Below, piece after piece: positions 10,795 through 22,546 of a stretch of DNA of 64,000 nt. Under the pieces are notes generated by a model. The model made no database searches and was not told the DNA's origin. It saw only the letters and a program-made list of their open reading frames with translations. The translations under genes and the position numbers were made by a program. The DNA is from Agarophyton chilense (lineage: Eukaryota > Rhodophyta > Florideophyceae > Gracilariales > Gracilariaceae). The stretch covers positions 310,001 to 374,000 of the forward strand of contig JARGXX010000113.1 of assembly GCA_030374765.1 (NCBI GenBank). Direction: 5' to 3'. How positions within the stretch are numbered: the first letter of the stretch is position 1; every line of letters begins with the position of its first letter.

Positions 10795-13700
10795 ATGGAA
10801 CGATCTAAAAGGAATACGCGTGGTTCGAGCGCCCCGCCAAGCCGTAAAGGTCTTAAAGGAGCCCCATCGGCTCAACTGATTCTGGAAAACCCCGAGAAGC
10901 TTCTCCGGCACCCTCGGGACAAAACCGTAAAGGTACATGGTCCGCCGCCTATGGCAACGGAACCTCAAAGGGAATTAGCAATTGAGGTTGCAGCGGAGGA
11001 GCTATGGTATCAGTTCGGAGAGCGAGCGAAAGCGCTCGTCACCGTCGTGGTTGAGGATGCATTATCCGTAAAGGAGAAGTCGGATACCCGGATGGTTCCG
11101 CCCTCAATGGACGTCGATGCATTTACCCGTATTGTGGTTGACCGAGCAGGACAGGGTACCTGAAATGGTGAAACAGTATCTCGTTCTAGATGCTAGGGAG
11201 CATGTTTACCGCGCTGTGCAGGACCTTTGAGTTTCCGAGTGATTCGCATAATCCCGACCTACACAGGTGAACATCGCAAAGCGCATGCCACAAGGGTTCT
11301 AAATGGGTCATTCCACCGATTCCAAACACTTAGCTACGGATAATGAGTACCTAAAAGGTCCAAGGCAGAGTCAAGAGGTCCTGGAGAAGGTAGATCCTCC
11401 AGACTTTTATCTGCCACCAATTACTGGTTTCGTTCAAAAGGATACCCATGGAGGTGGTCCCAAGGACGATTCGTCTGGCTCGTTGGATGCGCGACGAAGA
11501 AACCGAAAAGGGAAGAATCGGGGGACGAAGAGGGGAAAGAATCGAGAGGATTGAAGTACAATGCCCTTCAAGGGGGTTTCTTCCCAGGACTTAGAGGTTT
11601 CGCTCGCTTGAGGACTAGCTTGGTCTATGACAAGCTACACCGCTATTGCGTGCCGACGGCCGGTTAGGACCGGAAGTGCACACTGGTGGAACACGTGGAC
11701 TGCACGGATGCCGACGCTCGAGTGCGAGGCGTGCCGCACGTGGCCCGGATTCTACCTAATGGATAGTATTACTTAGTAATTTTCAGTATTTATTTAGCTA
11801 CGCTATCGCTATTTAGTGTCTATTTTTCGGGCGCGCGCCCACTGTCAGGGGCCGCGCACCACACTACTTAGGAGGTTGAGCACTAATCCCCAGTAAACAC
11901 CCTCTTGGGTAGTCCAAAGGAGGGTGTCTTGGCTCTGAACTTTTCGTCTTCGGCGTGTCTTCACCGCATACTGCGTGAGCGCCCGTCGCACGTTAGTTCA
12001 TTCACCATTCTGTCGACCAGAGTGCCACCACCACCGTGGGTTCCTATTTAATCGCCGACACTTGTCGTAGTCTCGCCCCTGTATAGGGTTTCGCCCCCGT
12101 TTTCCTCTTGTTCTCCTTTTTGGCTCTCGTGAGTGGCCGCCTCACTCACCCCGCTCGCCCCCCTCATACGAGTGTTTCTTCGCCCCTTTTCCGACAATCG
12201 CCGTGATACCGCTCCGCCTAGGATTGGTCACACCCCGGACTGTGCCGTGCTCACCTAAACACTCTAGGTATATCCCGCCGGATTGGCCTCGGCCTTACAC
12301 CCGACTTCGTCGTGCCTTTCCAGAGTGGCTCTGTTTCTGTGCTTCGCTGGGACTTGTCTCCTCCGCCTGAGGCGTGCCTCTCTAGAGAAAAAGATCCCGA
12401 ACATCTTCGTGGTGTCTCCGCTCCAAGCGTTGTCCTACAAGGATGATTCAGACCCCGACTCGTCAGACTCCAGTTCCGATACGATTTCATCGTCGGATGA
12501 TGACCGTAAAGATAAGAAGAAGAAGAAATCGAACAGGTGGACGAAGAAGTCGTCGAAAAATAACCGAAAGGGGAAAAAGCGATACAATGAGTCGCCCGAC
12601 TCTGAGTCGGACACCGAAATGGACCTGGAGGTGCACCAACTGTTGAATGATATGTTCACCTTCGCGGTTGATTACAGGACATATTCGGTTGATCAAAAAG
12701 TCTTCTGAATACACCCAAGTGGTTGCTCAGAAGAATACTAAGCACCATAAGAAGCTCAGCTTTCAAATGGGTGACACAACCTTCACAGGTACGGATCCTA
12801 TTGCAGTGATTGAGTTTCTACAGAAGTTCAAGCCTGCATTTGACCAAAATGGTTTTTCCGAGAGCACTGCTATGTGCCTATTTCAGTTTTACCTGAAAAG
12901 ACAAGCATACTACTTGCTGCAGGGTAGGCTCCGCGGCAATACCTTCGCGATGGATGAGGATGGCACAGAGATGTCGGAGTCATACCTAGAAGTGGTCAAT
13001 TTCCTTTTGGAAGCATACGCCACCGATGAGGTTATCCAAGAGGCCTATTCGGAAGTCCTCGCCTACCATTAAAGGTCGGGCCAAACCAAATCGGAGTTTT
13101 CGCTCGCGCTGTGGAATCTGGCAACCAGCTGTGGTAATGTGTTCACTACCTCACGGTTAAAGTCGTTATTTGCCGACAATTTTGACAAAGCAATCCGTTC
13201 CCAGGTATGCAACTGCCTGGTCACCAACCGAAAGATAGACTATAATGGGCAGGCTCGATACTCCCTGGGCCTTGGAGATACCCTTCGGCTGGGAAAGAGA
13301 CCAGCCGTGCCTCCAACCTCGAAGGATAAACCGAAAAGGTCGGTCTTGGAAATTGAAGATACCACAACCTCAGAGGGGAGCTCGCACCTCTAAGTGCCTA
13401 CAGGGCCGCTATTTACTTGGTAGCGACCCATGGGCGGTTCTCGAAACCTTCGACGGTAGCAAATTGGTCGTCAACGCGTACAACAAACTCTGTACAATCG
13501 CTGCCAAGTTCGGTGAGCTCGCATAGGATGCCGGGGGCGAGCTCCCATAACTCGCCACCCACATCCTACGCCACTGCTCCTACCAACCAGGTTTCGAAGC
13601 CCCCCTCAATGGTAACGCTAGACCCTCAAACTGGAGGCCTTGTTTGCTGGTTTTGTCTCGCGACAGACCATTTGGAAAACAATTGCGCTAACTTACCTCC

Positions 13701-13821
13701 AGGGATGAGAGACCAGTTGATTCAGTCTCGAATGCAGAATCACCAACGCCTCTATAAGTCTTCAACGCAAGCACCAAATAGGTTCCAACCCCGTACACCG
13801 GTACAGGTGAATACCATCTAG
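10795..13821 (+). pseudogene. Element C gag, broken and interrupted
   Basis: The probable start is the ATG at 10795 (MERSKRNTRGSSAPPSRK). Gag-like sequence runs in frames that shift several times: 10795-11163, about 11303-11554, 12441-12708, 12760-13390 and 13417-13821. A charged acidic/lysine-rich region around 12440-12640 precedes the conserved capsid-like part (GTDPIAVIEFLQKFKPAFDQ at about 12790). A TAA at 13070-13072 interrupts that part. The zinc knuckle CWFCLATDHLENNC near 13650 is intact (CX2CX4HX4C), so RNA binding is inferred for the ancestral protein. Elements A and B encode recognisably related gag. Confidence 0.75.
11562..12435 (+). mobile_element. 874-bp noncoding insertion in element C gag (solo-LTR-like)
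   Basis: The insertion starts TGCCCTTCAAGGGGG and is flanked by identical TACAA pentamers at 11557-11561 and 12436-12440. Deleting it with one pentamer rejoins the gag frame through the charged region without a stop. It has no long ORF, is GC-rich, holds a TATTTAA motif near 12044 and is the right size for a solo LTR. However, its right end (TGTCC) is not the usual CA, and I see no second copy in the window. Strand is arbitrary. Confidence 0.5.
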
Positions 13822-14009
13822 GAAACACCAAACTTGGACGCAACCCCTCCGGTACAGGAGGAAAACACCGAATTGTTGGCGTAACGGCCGAAGCCAACCT
13901 GCAATTGGAAGGCCAATCGATACCCAGAACTTTGAAGGTGGAAAAGAACACGTCACAACCAGTTCCGGCTTGTCATATGAAGTACAACAACTAAAAAGTA
14001 GGTGCTTCA

Positions 14010-17000
14010 ATGTGTTTCTCCGATGGCCTTGCAGTTCCAGTCACCTGCGTGTTGGATACGGGGGCCGGCCCTAGCGTCCTGAACTCCCGCGTTATACCTG
14101 AGGCGGCACTTCGGAACTTGAGCCGACCTCCCGACAACAACCCGCTGGGGGATGCAAATGAGCGCCTATTAAACCTTCGAGGTATGCTCACCACTGTGGT
14201 GCAGCTCGGACACCTCAAGGTAAGATTTCAATTCTTTGTTGTCGACCGTTTACCGACAGACTGCCTCATAAGTACGAACTTCATTGACAGACATGTCAAA
14301 GCAATCCTTCCTGGTTCCCGTACCGTCACCCTGCGTCACGGGGGACGAATTGCAATTTCAGGTAATACGGAAACTCAACGGGGATTGTTCGTCAAACCAA
14401 AGAAGCCGATATCCACCGAAACGGTCTCCAACAAAGTGCGCATTACCAGACAGGTTGTTATCCCACCAATGCCCCAAATACTGGTACCAGTGTCGTGTGT
14501 GACCCTCGGGCTGGTCATACTACAAAACCATCAGAGGTTAGCACATCGACACCTCACTTTGATGGCCAACGGGATTGTCGACAACATCCCAAATCAACCC
14601 TTTAAGGTGTGTCTCAGCAACTTCAGCAGTCACGACGTGAAGTTGCCGAAAAATACCAATGTTGGCATCACACTACAGGCACCACAAGGGTTCTTCAACG
14701 TAGCTCACACTGATCTCGGCGCGGTCGCCTTCGATAAGGAAGGGTGGTGCGTAAATGCATCCACAACTACAAAGGTATCGATAAACACTAACTTGGAATC
14801 AAAACTAATCGATAAGGCATCAGTAGACAAAGAACAGGAACCTGACCCTGAGAGGCAATGGCAAGATATATTCCAGATCGGTGAAGATAACGGCGAACTG
14901 CGGGGCCGTATTCTCGACCTTCTGGAGGAGTTCCAAACCATGTGGTCAGGACATCTGAGCCAAATTAAGGCCACATAGCATCGCATAGAGCTCCTCCCTG
15001 ACTCGAAACCGATTTATCAGCAACCATACCGTGCAGGTCCGAAGGTGAGAGAAGTAGAACTCAAAGAAGTGGAGCGAATGCTCCAGGAAAATGTAATTGA
15101 ACCAGCCAAGTCAGATTGGGCTAGTCCCGTGGTTCTGGTTCAGAAGAAAGGGGATAAACGTATGAGGTTCTGTGTGGACTACAGGAAGCTCAATAGCGTG
15201 ACCGTCAGGGATTCGTACCGGATACCTAGAATGGATCAGTTCATCGACTCCTTGGGAGATGCGCAGATATTTACCACGTTGGATGCCAATTGTGAGTATT
15301 GGCAGGTACCCGTACGTGAGGAAGGTCGAGACAAAACGACTTTCACGTTCCATACAGGTTTGATTCGATTCACGTGGATGCCGTTCGGGTTACGTAGTGC
15401 TCCAGCCACCTTTCAAAGGGCGCTGGACATCATCTTTTCGAAGGTTAAATGGACAATAGCCTTAGTATACATCGATGATGCAATCATCTACTCCAGATCG
15501 GTAGAAGAGCATTTTGCTCACGGGCGCACCGTACTAACCCTTCTAGCTGAGGCGGGTGTGACGCTGAAGCTACGCAAATGCGTCTTCTTTACCAAAACGG
15601 TTGAACACCTGGGCCACATCATAGGCCCTGGTACCCTAGAGGTTGCGCCGAGCAACATTGGAGCCGTACACGAGGTCAAGGTGCCACGATCCCAGACAGA
15701 CGTACGATCCTTTATAGGTTTATGCATCGTCTATCGTCGCATCGTGAAGGGATTCGCGAAAATAGCGGCTCCCCTCAGCAAGAAGCTTCAAGAAGGTGAA
15801 CCTGAACGGTTTGAGAATCTATCGAACGACGAAATGGATACCTTTGAGGAATTGAAACGAGCGCTGTTGTCGCCGCCAATCTTAGCGTTACCGAAAACAG
15901 GTCTACCGTACACGCTGGATACAGATGTATCCCATGCCCAAATTTGTTGTTGTCTCATGCAGGAGCAGCAAAACGGAGACAAATTACCTAGAGGGTACTG
16001 GAGCCGCATTATGAATAAGGCGGAGCAGAACTACACGGTAACCGAGAAGGAATGTCTAGCAGTAGTGTGGAGTTTGTTGATGCTTCTTCCATACCTTCAC
16101 GGTGAGCGCTTTACGCTGCGAACAGACCACGATGCCTTAAGGTGGATCCTCGGACTCGCAGATGAGTCTGGTAGACTTGCCCATTGGCAGTTGAGACTGT
16201 CGGAGTTTGAACACGACGTACAGTACCGTCCAGGTATCAAGCACAACATAGCTGACGCTATGTCACATTTAAAAACCGCAGGGTTAGAGACAGAACCTGT
16301 GGAAGATGACATCCCTTGCTTTTTGGTGTCATCAAACCGAAACGGTACCAGCGAACACCTACAAGGGTGTTGGGAGTTACCTGAAGAAGGTGCTTTGCGG
16401 AACACCGGCATGGCAACGCAGATATTGACCCTAGAGGAAACGAACGTCATGCCCGTAACCCGAGAGGAGTTCCTACGAGAACATGCCCAGGATGCGAACT
16501 GCAGAACACTGGCTGACCAAATTGATTTCAAAGGATCACAATTCGATGTGGACCAGAATGGGTACATCTTGAGAAGGTCAACCTTGGATGGGAGTCTTCA
16601 AAAGAGGCTTGCAAAGGCGCTGCGCCCGAGAATCTTGTATCTCGCGCACTACTCGCGACTATCGGGACACCCCAGTGCCACCAGGATGTATTACACCTTG
16701 AGGCAACAGTTCTATTGGCCTCATATGGCCCATGATGTCTATGCCTTTGTAGGTCAATTCGAATCCTGTGTTCGTACCCGCGGTGGTATTCGAAAGCATC
16801 GAAAGTACCTCAAGCTGTTTCCAGCAGCGGGTCCACTGGAGTTTGTTGCGATAGACCTTCTAGGACCACTTCCCAAAACCAAGAATGGGTATCAGCACAT
16901 TCTCGTGATCAGCGACAGGTTCTCGAAGCTCATATGAGCGATACCTTTAAAGGAGACGAAGTCAACCACGCTGGCGATCGCGTTCCTCAACAATTGGGTC

Positions 17001-18165
17001 TACCCGTATGGTGCACCACTGTACCTACTTACCGATAATGGTTCAAACTTGGCATCGAAGTTCTTCGAAGCAGTCTGTAACCTCTTGGGTATCAAGCACT
17101 ATTTCACTACTGCCCACCAACCGCAGACGAACGGACAGGTCGAGCGCTTTAACAACACATTGGTATCAAGGCTACGACACTATACGGAAGAGCACCTAAC
17201 TGGGTGGGATGAGCTGGTGCAATCGCTCACCTACTCCTATAACCTTCAGGTACACCGGTCAACGCAGACTACTCCCTTTGATTTGGTTCTTTCGCGACAC
17301 CCCCCAGGTATTGTAGTGCAGGGAGATCATACCACCAGCACTGCAGCTAGCGCACTGACCACTGCGCAGGTGAAGAGAAATACCCTTGTGAGGTTGAGGA
17401 GGGCTCTCAAACATGCAGAGAGCCACCTCACTGCAGCCCAGAAGCGTTACAAGGCCGAATGCGACCGTAGGGTAACCAAAGTTGTCTCTTTATCTTCGGG
17501 ACAATATATCTACATAGACAACCCACCTTCAGGTAAAAGACCACGACCGGGTGATGAAGCGGACGATGAAGCTATTGATATATATACCAATTCGAGGCTT
17601 CTACCCAAATCAGTGGGACCTTATAAGGTATTGAACGCATCAGACCACACCTTTACGGTTGAACAAGATGGAATAACGAATACGATATCAATTAACCGTA
17701 TTACGGTAGCACCTGAAACGGTTCAACATTGCATTGAGGCAGACACCTTAGCCCGAGAGCCCAGAACTGTAGCTCTGAGCACTCGACCCTCGGAGGACCC
17801 CACCCCAATTGAGGTGAACGATGACCTTCAACGTGATGATCCGGTTTACAACCCTCTAACAGGAACGGAAATTGAACCTCAAACGGTAACAGCGGGAGCT
17901 CCCGACCCGGCTCCCACACACGAAACTCTCAACTCGAAACATATGAACCCTCGAGGTAGCGTTCCCCCGAAAGATCAGGACCAAACCTCAGAGGGATTTC
18001 TCGTTGACCGTCTGGTAGGCCACACGCGAACCTACAATGGTCTGAAGTACATCGTACTGTAGCACGGCTGGGGGCCAGAAGGGGACACCCTTGAACCCCC
18101 AGGCGCAATACCCCTACACTTCCATATCAGTTATTGGCGCCGTCGCAAGGAGCAGATGCCTGCAG
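14010..18165 (+). pseudogene. Element C pol with chromodomain, four stops
   Basis: One continuous reading frame except for stop codons. Domains: retropepsin VLDTGAGPSVLNSR at about 14050; RT with FCVDYRKLNS and palm motif YIDDA at about 15470; RNase H with LDTDVSH, TEKECLAVVW and RTDHDALRWI; integrase with a HHCC-type zinc region near 16650, AIDLLGPLP, LLTDNGS and NGQVERFNNTL. A C-terminal chromodomain (DRLVGHTRTYNGLKYIVL, then HGWGPEGDTLEPP) ends near 18165. Stops are TAG at 14976-14978, TGA at 16935-16937 (where related elements have CGA) and TAG at 18060-18062 within the chromodomain (where a tryptophan is usual). The frame ends near 18170. Chromodomains guide integration to particular chromatin in related elements. 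Confidence 0.88.
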
Positions 18166-18169
18166 ACGT

Positions 18170-18900
18170 CTAACCTTAGATCTTCGTGGTACTCAGGCCT
18201 AAGGAAGGGGGAGAAAAGACGTCGTTTTCCGCAGAAGGTGGACGCATATGCGTGTCAGCTTACCTTCAAGGGAGGATACGAAAGAACAACCGAATGTAGC
18301 AGTAGAAGAGACAAAAGGAGACAACAATTTACTTTAAAAAAGAATCAGAAAGGAAGTCATGTGGCAGGCGGCCGCCACAAGACCCTCAAATGTGAAGCGA
18401 CAGAAAGCCTAGCCCCCGAATCCGGGAGTAGAAGGACCTGTCGGTTTAGGAGCAGTGGGATCAGGAGGACCCGTGTTATTGACTACCCACGGAGGAAAAC
18501 TTGCATAAATGCTAGGAGCCATCGACCTAGGAGGTAGCGAAGGAGCGGTAGCCCCGACACAGGGGAGAGGAGTCGAAACCAACATAGGTTGAACTGTGGG
18601 CCATGCGGAAGCAGAATCGCAAGCACGCAAGGGCCCACTACCGAAAAGGTGTCCACAAACGCGCTATTGACACTTCATCGTCCTCATGAAAGTCCCTACC
18701 TGAATCATTGTTGCTCAATTCGTGCGCCGCCGTCGTCGCTCGCAATCCCCAACCGACACTGGCACCGAGTTCTGAACGTCGAGAGATCGCAAGTTGCGCA
18801 CCGTGAGCAACCGCCGGCGGACACCACTCCAATGCCCGCGCCGCTGTCGTTCACTATAACTTTATGGTTTGATGGAAGGAGACACGGGGCGTGTCTCACG
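18170..18900. other. Noncoding 3' segment of element C
   Basis: Lies between the chromodomain and the purine tract. It holds only short overlapping frames (for example a proline/serine-rich frame at 18409-18630, minus) and purine-rich stretches such as at 18195-18220. I see no counterpart of the antisense ORF found in element B. Confidence 0.45.
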
Positions 18901-18911
18901 GGTAGGAAGGG
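18901..18911 (+). promoter_or_regulatory. Polypurine tract of element C
   Basis: GGTAGGAAGGG directly precedes the TG of the truncated 3' LTR. It supports the reading of 18912-19019 as the start of the 3' LTR. Confidence 0.65.
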
Positions 18912-19019
18912 TGTCTGTCGTGTAGTGACAGAAGGTTTGACCTTTGAAATTGTCGATATACTACATTGACCTTGTAGGCGAAGGATGAGAGGGATCATCG
19001 GCCGTGCAGCTCCGGGCGA
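18912..19019 (+). repeat. Truncated 3' LTR of element C
   Basis: The first 108 bp of the LTR, matching 10035-10142 with shared blocks such as TTGTCGATATACTACA and GGGATCATCGGCC. Similarity stops abruptly at CCGGGCGA; the remaining ~500 bp are missing and are not found beyond the Harbinger element. Confidence 0.7.
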
Positions 19020-19064
19020 TAAGAGGCCGTTGAAAAATGTCTGAAGATAGAGAGGTTGCTTACC

Positions 19065-20013
19065 ATGCGTTCTAGACGGTTTTTTCTGGAAGCATTTGAT
19101 GATGCTGAGTGCTTGGAAAGATTCAGGTTTATCAAGTCAGACTTATACAAGATTGCTAGGCTCCTGTCTTGACTTGAGCACCGCAACATTTCGGAACGAG
19201 GACGTTACAGAACCACTCCTGTATTTTCGTTCTATTTGTTGTGTCGCAGGTTGGCAAAAATGTATCATTAGTGCAATCTGGAGCAACACCTTGGAATAAA
19301 AGCTCCACAGCCGAATGAAACATACCATGAGGGGCTGGAGAGTGTTCATTGGTGCTTCGTAAAACTTTGACGGACAAGAAAGAGAATTTTTCCCAAACCT
19401 GTGCTCTTTTCTATGATGAATGTATTGAGAATGCTGGTGCTTATCTGGAAGTTTGTGTCGGGTTTATCGATTGGACAAACAGATACATAGCGCCACCAAG
19501 AGGGAAAGCCGAAAGAGCAACGTACAATGGTCATCAAAGAATAAACTGCTTGAAGTTTCAAGCCATTAACTCTGTCTGATGGACTTATATTCAATTTGTT
19601 CGGTTCACTAGAAGAAAGAACACACTAATAGAAGTTTTTTTAGAAGATCCGACATCTCCACTGATTTAGAAAGATATTTGTTGATAGAAGGACGGCAGTT
19701 TTATATTTATGGTGACCTTGCATACGTGCTAAGTCGGTATCTACAGATCGGCTTTCAATTTGCTTTACTGACAGATATTGAGAAAGAGTTCAACGAACAG
19801 ATGTCTGCTTGTATAATAGCAGTAGAGTGGGCGTTTGAAGATATAAAAAAATATTTTGCTCATGTTGATACACCGCGCCAGCTGTGTATCTGTCGGATGC
19901 CGGCTGGATTGCGATACAACTTCTGCCCAACTCTGTGGAACATGCGAAATTGTTTGCATGGATCGCAAGGCTCGAAGTTTGTCAAATGCTCACCACCTGA
20001 CCTAGAAACTTGA
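19065..20013 (+). pseudogene. PIF/Harbinger (DDE_Tnp_4) transposase pseudogene
   Basis: The N-terminal part is in one frame (RRFFLEAFDDAECLERFRFI, then RYRTTPVLSFYLLCRRLA). The catalytic part lies in two others: GFIDWTNRYIAPPRGKAERA with the first aspartate, YNGHQRINCLKFQA, YIYGDLAYVLSRYLQIGF with the second aspartate, and AVEWAFEDIKKYFAH with the glutamate. All three catalytic acids survive, but stops and at least two frameshifts (near 19250 and 19580-19680) destroy the gene. The motif spacing and the HxR/QFQ-like block are those of HARBI1-type transposases. Confidence 0.75.
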
Positions 20014-20193
20014 CTTTCTGCTATGGGTGTTTCAGCTGAACAAAAAAAACAGAGAAGCTTCACGAATTCGTTTTGGAACTCGAGCAAGATCAACCGAACC
20101 ATAATAGAGTACTGTTTTCCGAATCTTTGCACAAACCGGCAGAGAAATGAAACCCACTACTTACTTTCTCTTGGATCGCATCTCTCCAAGAAG

Positions 20194-21206
20194 CTATAGC
20201 ATCGAACGCTGCCCTTCCAGTCCCAGGCGTCTTTTCGTGTAGTCTTCCCCGGATTTTTTATTTTCAACCTCAAATCTCCGACATTCGAGCTCCACACTCT
20301 GTTTTTCGATGAAATTGCGCTCTTCAGCAGATGCAGCTTCTGTTTTTATTCGTTTTTTTTTCCAGAGCAACACCTTGGGATTCATTTTCCAGTCCATGCT
20401 CATCTCTGCGCTCTTGAGCTTTTGAGAAGAATAGACGTTCTCTGTCACCTTTTTTAACAGCAAATATCACCCGGCTCATTTCAGATGCTGAATTTGTGCG
20501 TGCTCACCGGCAGAGAGCACAGTTGCCTCTATATCCGCTGCGGAAGGCCTGGCTGTGGCTTTCTCCTGTTTGAAGTCATCTATCTCAGAAATGAGATCTT
20601 GAAAGAGCGACTCAAACTCTCCAAATGCCTCTCCTCCACCAGACGCAGCTGCCTTAACGTGATCTTCGCGACGAAAGTTTGCTATAAGTAGCTTATACTG
20701 GTCATGGATTTGTTTACTATCTGTCTTGCAGTCCACCAGACTGGCAGAGTTGAATTTTTAGCAACTTCCTCAAATAAAAGAAACATTTTTCCATGAGGAG
20801 CGCATTGGGCACATACAGCTTGTACCTTTTGGAGAAGTGCCAAATCTAGTTCTCGTGAGTCGCAGTGTCCCAGCAAGGTTTACAGAACTACTTCTGGGTA
20901 GTAGGCGAGCTTTGGCAGGACTGGAGGGCAGTGGTGAGGAAGTGCTTCAACGGGAGTGGACAATGTTAGGGGTTGCAGAGGAGATGGTATGGAGGATAGC
21001 GGCTGGGAAGGAGAAGTTTTCAGAGTAGTAGGTAGTGCATCACAGGGGCATCGCAGATTACAATAGAATTGGAAGGGGCTTGACGCTTCGGGAGGGAAGG
21101 AGTTTTGTTTGGAGAAGACATCGTGTAGGATCTGCTCTGAAGGATTGTGTGGTAGTTGACTTCTTCGATCTACCGAAGAAACACTTCGATAAATCAATAA
21201 AAACAC
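20194..21206 (-). pseudogene. Myb/SANT-like second ORF of the Harbinger element
   Basis: A serine/proline-rich N-terminus (21206-20880), a stop, then a trihelix-like segment (SRELDLALLQKVQAVCAQCA with LLFEEVAKN, 20870-20760). A frameshift follows, then IHDQYKLLIANFRREDHVKA, GGEAFGEFESLFQDL and a charged coiled-coil tail. Harbinger elements usually carry such a DNA-binding partner, which brings the transposase to the TIRs. It lies convergent to the transposase. Several stops are present. Confidence 0.6.
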
Positions 21207-21313
21207 CGAATTTAAATTACTTAATTTCGGTCCGAAATGTCCAACCCTAATTCAGTACCGGATTTTCTACAGAAATAACACCCCTCGGAATTTGCCAAAA
21301 CCCACCAATGGGT

Positions 21314-21371
21314 TGCCTTTCTGTCATTTCACGCGCACTCTGTCAGTACACAATCACAGTGCGAAATGGCA
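21314..21371. repeat. Imperfect inverted repeat (hairpin)
   Basis: GGTTGCC...CATTTCACGC...CACT on the left arm pairs with AGTGCGAAATGGCAACC on the right arm around a central loop of about 16 bp. It could be the remnant of a small foldback element or simply a structural repeat upstream of the ORF at 21453. Confidence 0.4.
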
Positions 21372-21452
21372 ACCTAGACGGCCACTTCCAATAATGGAGC
21401 CCAATTCTGTTCCTCTCTCAACATCCCTGCACCAGTCACCACCAACATCACC

Positions 21453-21665
21453 ATGACTGACCAAACACAGCCTCCCTCCCCTGATGTGAACACCCAAATT
21501 ACGATCAATCAACCAGTATCTTTTGCCCAGCCACTTAATTCACTACGACTTCTTGCCGGAGTTTCAGATACGTACACTACAGAACTCAATCATCATAGCC
21601 CCACCCAGCACGACACCGACTCTAACAATAAATCTTATTGCCTGATTGTCACAAAATTCTATTAA
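21453..21665 (+). CDS. Short hypothetical ORF, possibly a truncated first exon
   Basis: 70 codons from an ATG in a good context (CACCATGAC), after a pyrimidine/CA-rich leader that looks like a 5' UTR. The product is rich in Thr, Asn, Gln and Pro (MTDQTQPPSPDVNTQITINQ) with no known domain. The transposase relic that starts near 21740 may have cut off the rest of the gene. It could also be chance. Confidence 0.25.
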   Translation: MTDQTQPPSPDVNTQITINQPVSFAQPLNSLRLLAGVSDTYTTELNHHSPTQHDTDSNNKSYCLIVTKFY

Positions 21666-21739
21666 GGTGGTTGTTTAAGAGCCCTGCATTAAATGATTAA
21701 CTTTACAGCATCAGATTTCTCTTTTCTGCTACACAGAAT

Positions 21740-22265
21740 GTTTCACCACCTTTTCAAAAATTTGTAAATCGGTATAGGTCGAAAGAAAAATGAATGTGCA
21801 GAGAAATATTGTTTATGACTTTGAAAAAATCGGAACATGGAAGAGAATGGGACTTTCTGGCCAAAAAATGTAATATGAAAAACCCTAAATTCGGGCTTCT
21901 GATTATGAGATACATCGAAATTGTGTCGAAATTTATGTATAGTGAATTTGTGAAAGCCCGAGAGAATGGATTCAAAATGAAGCCTATGCTTCGAGAACAA
22001 AAACTTTTCGCCACATATAATTTTGCCCGTTTCGCCACAGGTGTTCATTTTCGGCAATCTTTTCGACCCAGTGGATGTTTTGAGGAAGGCAAAAAACTAC
22101 AGCTAGAAACATAAGTTATACGAGTACAAAATTAAAAGTTTTCGTGCTTGTCAATGGTGTGGCGGAATGATATGGCTCATACCTCCCTGGGTCCTTGTCG
22201 GATATTGAAATTATGCGTACCATGTATAGATCTTCCACATAGACAATAGACTACCACGTATTAAT
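21740..22265 (+). pseudogene. DDE_Tnp_4-like transposase, decayed copy 1
   Basis: ILFMTLKKSEHGREWDFLAK and MKNPKFGLLIMRYIEIVSKF are followed by ARFATGVHFRQSFRPSGCFE, then after a frameshift KHKLYEYKIKSF and LPGSLSDIEIM. These blocks match, in order, the second copy at 22547-23400. The expected first catalytic aspartate (FATDV in related sequences) is a glycine here, while the SD aspartate remains. Stops and frameshifts are present. Confidence 0.6.
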
Positions 22266-22546
22266 CCAGATTTGTGCAATATGACATGCGAGCCCTCTTT
22301 TAATTCAAAATAACTACGTAGTTATATAGTTCATGTAACGAACAATTTGAATTGTGGAAAAACTTTGCCTCAATAGCGTACACGTTATGATTCAACAACT
22401 GTCCGGGTGCGAACAAATATACCTATTGAATTCAGTAGCACCTCTTTCATACATACAGTAAGAGAGTAAGTGTGTATTCACTCGATGGCTTCTCGATTAC
22501 AAGCCTATAAGTAGGTAGACCAAATAGCTCGAGACTCCTATCGAAA

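Larger units (their letters stand above)
10035..19019 (+). mobile_element. Ty3/gypsy chromovirus, element C
   Basis: The parts in order are: 5' LTR (10035-10647), primer site (10648-10665), gag (10795-13821, interrupted by an 874-bp insertion), pol (14010 to about 18165: protease, RT, RNase H, integrase, chromodomain), a noncoding 3' segment, a purine tract (18901-18911) and the first 108 bp of the 3' LTR (18912-19019). The domain order with integrase last, plus the terminal chromodomain, identifies a chromovirus (Metaviridae). Several stops and frameshifts make it non-functional. The 3' LTR is cut where the Harbinger element begins. Confidence 0.88.
19020..21210. mobile_element. Decayed PIF/Harbinger element
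   Basis: Two convergent pseudogenes typical of PIF/Harbinger elements lie here: a DDE transposase on the plus strand (19065-20013) and a Myb/SANT-like protein on the minus strand (20194-21206). I could not define terminal inverted repeats or the 3-bp target duplication, so the outer limits are approximate. Confidence 0.65.

Noticed and set aside
12435..12714. Several overlapping frames on both strands around a lysine/serine-rich stretch
   Set aside because: They mirror the charged gag region of element C; only the plus frame continuous with gag is meaningful.
19020..21250. TAA target duplication and TIRs for the Harbinger element
   Set aside because: TAA occurs near both sides (19020-19022 and about 21247), but the adjoining sequences are not convincing inverted repeats.
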